64,000 bases of DNA from positions 1 through 64,000 of the forward strand of contig CAVSPU010000007.1 in the NCBI GenBank assembly GCA_963729815.1, in the 5' to 3' direction. Made by a program: the position numbers and the translations under genes. The notes under the pieces were generated by a model that saw nothing but the letters and a program-made list of their open reading frames with translations, searched no databases and had not been told where the DNA came from. Source of the DNA: DAHUXN01 sp963729815. GTDB lineage: Bacteria; Acidobacteriota; Terriglobia; Acidiferrales; UBA7541. Shown here piece after piece: positions 61,103 to 64,000 of the stretch. Each line of letters opens with the position of its first letter. The first letter of the stretch is position 1.

Positions 61103-62335
61103 ATGTCGTTGATGAAAAACGCGATCGGTGTGCTGATGGCGGGAGGGCAGGGTGAGCGCCTTTGGCCGCTGACGCGCGACCGCGCCAAGCCCGCGGTGCC
61201 TTTCGGCGCCATCTACCGCATCATCGACATCACGCTTTCGAATTGCCTCAACAGCGATCTGCGCCGGGTTTTCGTTCTCACGCAATACAAGGCGCTGAGC
61301 CTGAATCGCCATGTTCGCCAGGGATGGTCTTCGCTGATGGGCGTGGGCGATTTCATCGAAATTCTTCCGCCGCAAATGCGCGTCTCGGCGCACTGGTACC
61401 TGGGCACGGCCGACGCTGTCTACCAGAACATCTATTCCATCGGCAGCGAGCAATCGAGCTACGTGATCATTCTCTCCGGCGATCACATCTACAAAATGAA
61501 TTACGAGAAGATGCTCGAGCAGCACGTCGATTCGGGCGCCGACGTGACGCTCGCGACCGTGGAGATGACGCCCGAAGATGCGGCGCTGAAATTCGGCGTG
61601 ATCGATACCGATAAAGAGGGACGCGTTCTCGCCTTCCACGAAAAACCGGCTGTGCCCAAGCTTTCCGCGCGCCATCCGGGGAAGGTCGACGCGTCCATGG
61701 GCATCTACGTTTTCAATACGCAATTTCTGCTGCCCGCGCTGATCGCCGACGCCGAAGACCCGAATTCGTCGCATGATTTCGGCCACGATGTCCTGCCAAG
61801 GATTATCGGGAACTTCCGAGTCTACGCGTACAATTTCCACGACGAAAACAAACAGGAGAATTTGTACTGGCGCGACGTGGGCACCATCGACGCGTATTAC
61901 GACGCGAACATGGATCTGGTCAACGTTTCGCCGGTATTCAACCTTTACGACAAGAGCTGGCCATTGAAGACCTGGGAGCAGCAATACCCGCCGGCGAAAT
62001 TCGTTTTCGCCGATCCGGGGCGGACGGGAACAGCCGTGGATTCGATTGTCGCGGCGGGTTCGATTATTTCGGGCAGCCGCGTCAACCGGTCGGTCGTCGG
62101 CTACGATGTGCGCGTGAACAGCTACTGCGAAGTGGAAGATTCGATCATCTACAATCACGTGAACATCGGCCGGCATTCGAGGATTCGGCGGGCGATCATC
62201 GACCGGCACGTCAAGCTGCCCGAGCACACGGAAATCGGCTACAACGTGGACGAAGACCGCAAGCGCTATCACGTCAGCGATAACGGCGTCGTTGTCGTGG
62301 TTCGCGATGAATCCATGCTGGAAGAGCCGGAGTAG
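61103..62335 (+). CDS. glgC: Glucose-1-phosphate adenylyltransferase
   Basis: Makes ADP-glucose from glucose 1-phosphate and ATP for glycogen synthesis. The 410-residue product has the nucleotide-binding GVLMAGGQGERLWPLTRDRA, then KPAVPFGAIYRIIDITLSN, GDHIYKMNYEKMLEQHV, FHEKPAVP and WRDVGTIDAYYDANMDL, and the C-terminal left-handed helix repeats (VVGYDVRVNSYCEVEDSIIY). ATG 61103 begins just ahead of the nucleotide site. Enolase follows 45 bases later on the same strand. Confidence 0.95.
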   Translation: MSLMKNAIGVLMAGGQGERLWPLTRDRAKPAVPFGAIYRIIDITLSNCLNSDLRRVFVLTQYKALSLNRHVRQGWSSLMGVGDFIEILPPQMRVSAHWYLGTADAVYQNIYSIGSEQSSYVIILSGDHIYKMNYEKMLEQHVDSGADVTLATVEMTPEDAALKFGVIDTDKEGRVLAFHEKPAVPKLSARHPGKVDASMGIYVFNTQFLLPALIADAEDPNSSHDFGHDVLPRIIGNFRVYAYNFHDENKQENLYWRDVGTIDAYYDANMDLVNVSPVFNLYDKSWPLKTWEQQYPPAKFVFADPGRTGTAVDSIVAAGSIISGSRVNRSVVGYDVRVNSYCEVEDSIIYNHVNIGRHSRIRRAIIDRHVKLPEHTEIGYNVDEDRKRYHVSDNGVVVVVRDESMLEEPE

Positions 62336-62380
62336 CGGAACGCCTGCCCGTGCCGGCGATCCGCAAAGGAGCGCTTACTC

Positions 62381-63694
62381 ATGCCCAGGGATCACGCAAA
62401 AATTGTTCATGTGCATGGCCGCGAGATTTTGGATTCGCGCGGCAATCCCACGGTTGAGGCGGACGTAATCCTTGGGAGCGGGATGCGCGGGCGCGCGGCG
62501 GTGCCTTCCGGCGCGTCGACAGGCGAGCACGAAGCGATCGAGCTGCGCGACGGCGACAAATCGCGCTATCTCGGCAAAGGGACGCGCAAAGCGGCGGAAA
62601 ACATCAACGGCCCGATCGCGAAAGCCGTCACGGGAATGGACCCCTGCGACCAGAAGGCGCTCGACCGCAAAATGCTCGATGCCGACGGCACGCCGAACAA
62701 ATCAAAGCTGGGCGCCAATGCAATTCTCGCCGTCTCGATGGCCACGGCGCGCGCAGCGGCCGCGGAAAGCGGCTTGCCCCTTTATAAATATCTCGCGCGA
62801 TTCTCGAGCTCGAAATCGGCGGATACGCTGCCGGTCCCCATGATGAACATCCTGAATGGCGGCGCGCATGCCGATAATTCCGTGGATGCGCAGGAATTCA
62901 TGGTCATGCCTATTGGCGCGCCGAATTTTCACGAAGCTTTGCGATGGGGCGTGGAAGTCTTCCATCATTTGAAGGCGGTGTTGAAGAGAAATGGCTACTC
63001 GACGGCGGTGGGCGATGAAGGCGGCTTCGCGCCGAACCTGAAATCGAACGAAGAAGCGCTCGAGCGTGTTCTCGAGGCCATCGTCGCCGCGGGCTACAAA
63101 CCCGGCGAGCAAGTGGCGATTGCGCTCGATCCGGCCGCGAGCGAGTTCTACGACAAGTCGAGCGGCAAATACGTTTTCAAGAAATCCGATAAATCGCAGC
63201 GTACTTCCGCGCAAATGGTCGAATTCTGGGCCAATTGGGTGCGCCAGTACCCGATCGTTTCGCTCGAAGACTGCATGGCCGAGGGCGATTGGGAAGGCTG
63301 GGAGCTGCTGACGAAAACGCTGGGATCGAAATTGCAGATTGTCGGCGACGATATTTTCGTCACGAACCCGGAAATTTTTGCGCGGGGAATCGAACGGAAA
63401 ATCGCCAACGCGATTCTGATCAAGCTGAATCAAATCGGCAGCGTCACGGAGACGATCGAGGCGATTGAAATGGCGCGCAAGGCAGGTTATGCGTCGATTG
63501 TGTCGCACCGTTCGGGCGAGACCGAAGACACATTCATTGCCGATTTCGTCGTGGCCATGGGGACGGGGCAGATCAAGACCGGCTCCGCGTCACGCACCGA
63601 CCGCATCGCCAAATACAATCAGTTGCTTCGCATCGAGGAGGAACTGGGCGACGGCGCCAAATTTCCCGGCCGCAAGGCGCTCGCCGCGAAGTAG
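62381..63694 (+). CDS. eno: Enolase
   Basis: Converts 2-phosphoglycerate to phosphoenolpyruvate in glycolysis; 437 residues, the normal size. All key motifs occur: ILDSRGNPTVE, SGASTGEHEA, AHADNSVDAQEFMVMPIGAP, VGDEGGFAPN, SLEDCMAEGDW, VGDDIFVTNPE, ILIKLNQIGSVTET and SHRSGETEDTFIAD, covering the magnesium ligands and catalytic Glu and Lys. AAAGGAG precedes ATG 62381 at good spacing. Possibly transcribed with glgC. Confidence 0.97.
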   Translation: MPRDHAKIVHVHGREILDSRGNPTVEADVILGSGMRGRAAVPSGASTGEHEAIELRDGDKSRYLGKGTRKAAENINGPIAKAVTGMDPCDQKALDRKMLDADGTPNKSKLGANAILAVSMATARAAAAESGLPLYKYLARFSSSKSADTLPVPMMNILNGGAHADNSVDAQEFMVMPIGAPNFHEALRWGVEVFHHLKAVLKRNGYSTAVGDEGGFAPNLKSNEEALERVLEAIVAAGYKPGEQVAIALDPAASEFYDKSSGKYVFKKSDKSQRTSAQMVEFWANWVRQYPIVSLEDCMAEGDWEGWELLTKTLGSKLQIVGDDIFVTNPEIFARGIERKIANAILIKLNQIGSVTETIEAIEMARKAGYASIVSHRSGETEDTFIADFVVAMGTGQIKTGSASRTDRIAKYNQLLRIEEELGDGAKFPGRKALAAK

Positions 63695-63735
63695 GCGGGG
63701 ACACGCGCCGCCGCCGCGCGCAATCACGCAGAAGA

Positions 63736-63933
63736 TTAGCGAGGCTTCGATTTATAGCCAGCGCATTGAATGACCGGCAGGCGCGGATACTTCGCGAATG
63801 AGGGGTCCGTCGCCGAGCGCTGGCAAAGGATGAACGCCGAGCCGCGATCAGATTCGATCCGGCGCGCGTATTCGCAATCCGCGCACAGGCCGTTTCTTGC
63901 GCGTTCCGCTGCCGCCTCGCTATTTTCGCTCAC
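63736..63933 (-). CDS. Small conserved Cys-containing protein
   Basis: 65 residues from GTG 63933. CADCEYARRIES and a later FILCQRSATDPSFAKYPRLP with C in VIQCAGYK give four Cys in the spacing of a small zinc-binding domain. Similar short proteins occur in Acidobacteriota next to central-metabolism genes (from memory). Function unknown. It converges on eno. Confidence 0.65.
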   Translation of the reverse strand: MSENSEAAAERARNGLCADCEYARRIESDRGSAFILCQRSATDPSFAKYPRLPVIQCAGYKSKPR

Positions 63934-64000
63934 GCTTCGAGAATAACATCAAGAAGAGCCCACTCGTATGCAAGGCGGCATTTTTCCGCTCTGCTCACCG

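Overview
The window reads as a stretch of chromosome from a soil-type Acidobacteriota bacterium (inferred). The clues are moderately high GC, a winged-helix regulator carrying membrane segments, PEP-CTERM proteins, Tat-exported enzymes, a YncE-like propeller fused to a phosphoesterase, orphan Rhs fragments and abundant REP-type palindromes. Roughly 55 genes are credible. No rRNA, tRNA or CRISPR array was seen. The window ends in housekeeping genes (rpsU, glgC, eno).

Layout. 0-10 kb: aldo/keto reductase, YbjQ protein, CocE-type hydrolase with an upstream membrane protein, propeller/phosphoesterase, an S41-family protein whose Ser/Lys dyad is missing, and a YibQ-type deacetylase lipoprotein. 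10.2-13 kb: debris of Rhs genes, including an orphan tip followed by a possible membrane immunity gene. 13-17 kb: FAD oxidoreductase, Tat-glycosylasparaginase and Tat class-V aminotransferase. 18-24 kb: ABC-2 exporter, ICMT-like methyltransferase, S9 peptidase and a RibD-C/DHFR-like protein. 24.4-27.7 kb: a membrane-lipid or glycan operon (START-like protein, CDP-alcohol phosphatidyltransferase, GtrA) divergent from a winged-helix membrane regulator. 28-34 kb: TPR, PEP-CTERM, PilZ and Amt proteins, and a SelW-like (Rdx) gene with an in-frame TGA that looks like a true selenocysteine codon.

34.5-39.1 kb is the accessory core. It holds a CxxC/HTH-like protein, a RAYT (REP transposase) framed by inverted two-hairpin REPs, a DpnI-family endonuclease, a DpnA-like adenine methyltransferase and a dense REP field. 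39-50 kb: deoxynucleoside kinase, tryptophanase, ICMT-like protein, tandem-domain M42 peptidase divergent from a P1/DmpA peptidase, a second ABC-2 exporter and a membrane histidine kinase. 50-58 kb: exported metallophosphoesterase, amidohydrolase, putative outer-membrane protein, SAM methyltransferase, 2-oxoglutarate dehydrogenase E1 and DinB protein. 58-64 kb: Tat-exported HisC-like aminotransferase, zinc-ribbon protein, S21, GlgC and enolase.

Overall function. The metabolic content suggests a heterotroph with many exported hydrolases for peptides, amino-acid derivatives and phosphoesters. The most notable points are the candidate selenoprotein with a SECIS-like hairpin, a DpnI-type nuclease with Glu64 replaced by Gln beside a methyltransferase that resembles a GATC methylase, several REP families including a 16-bp palindrome found inside five coding regions, and the Rhs tip/immunity pair.
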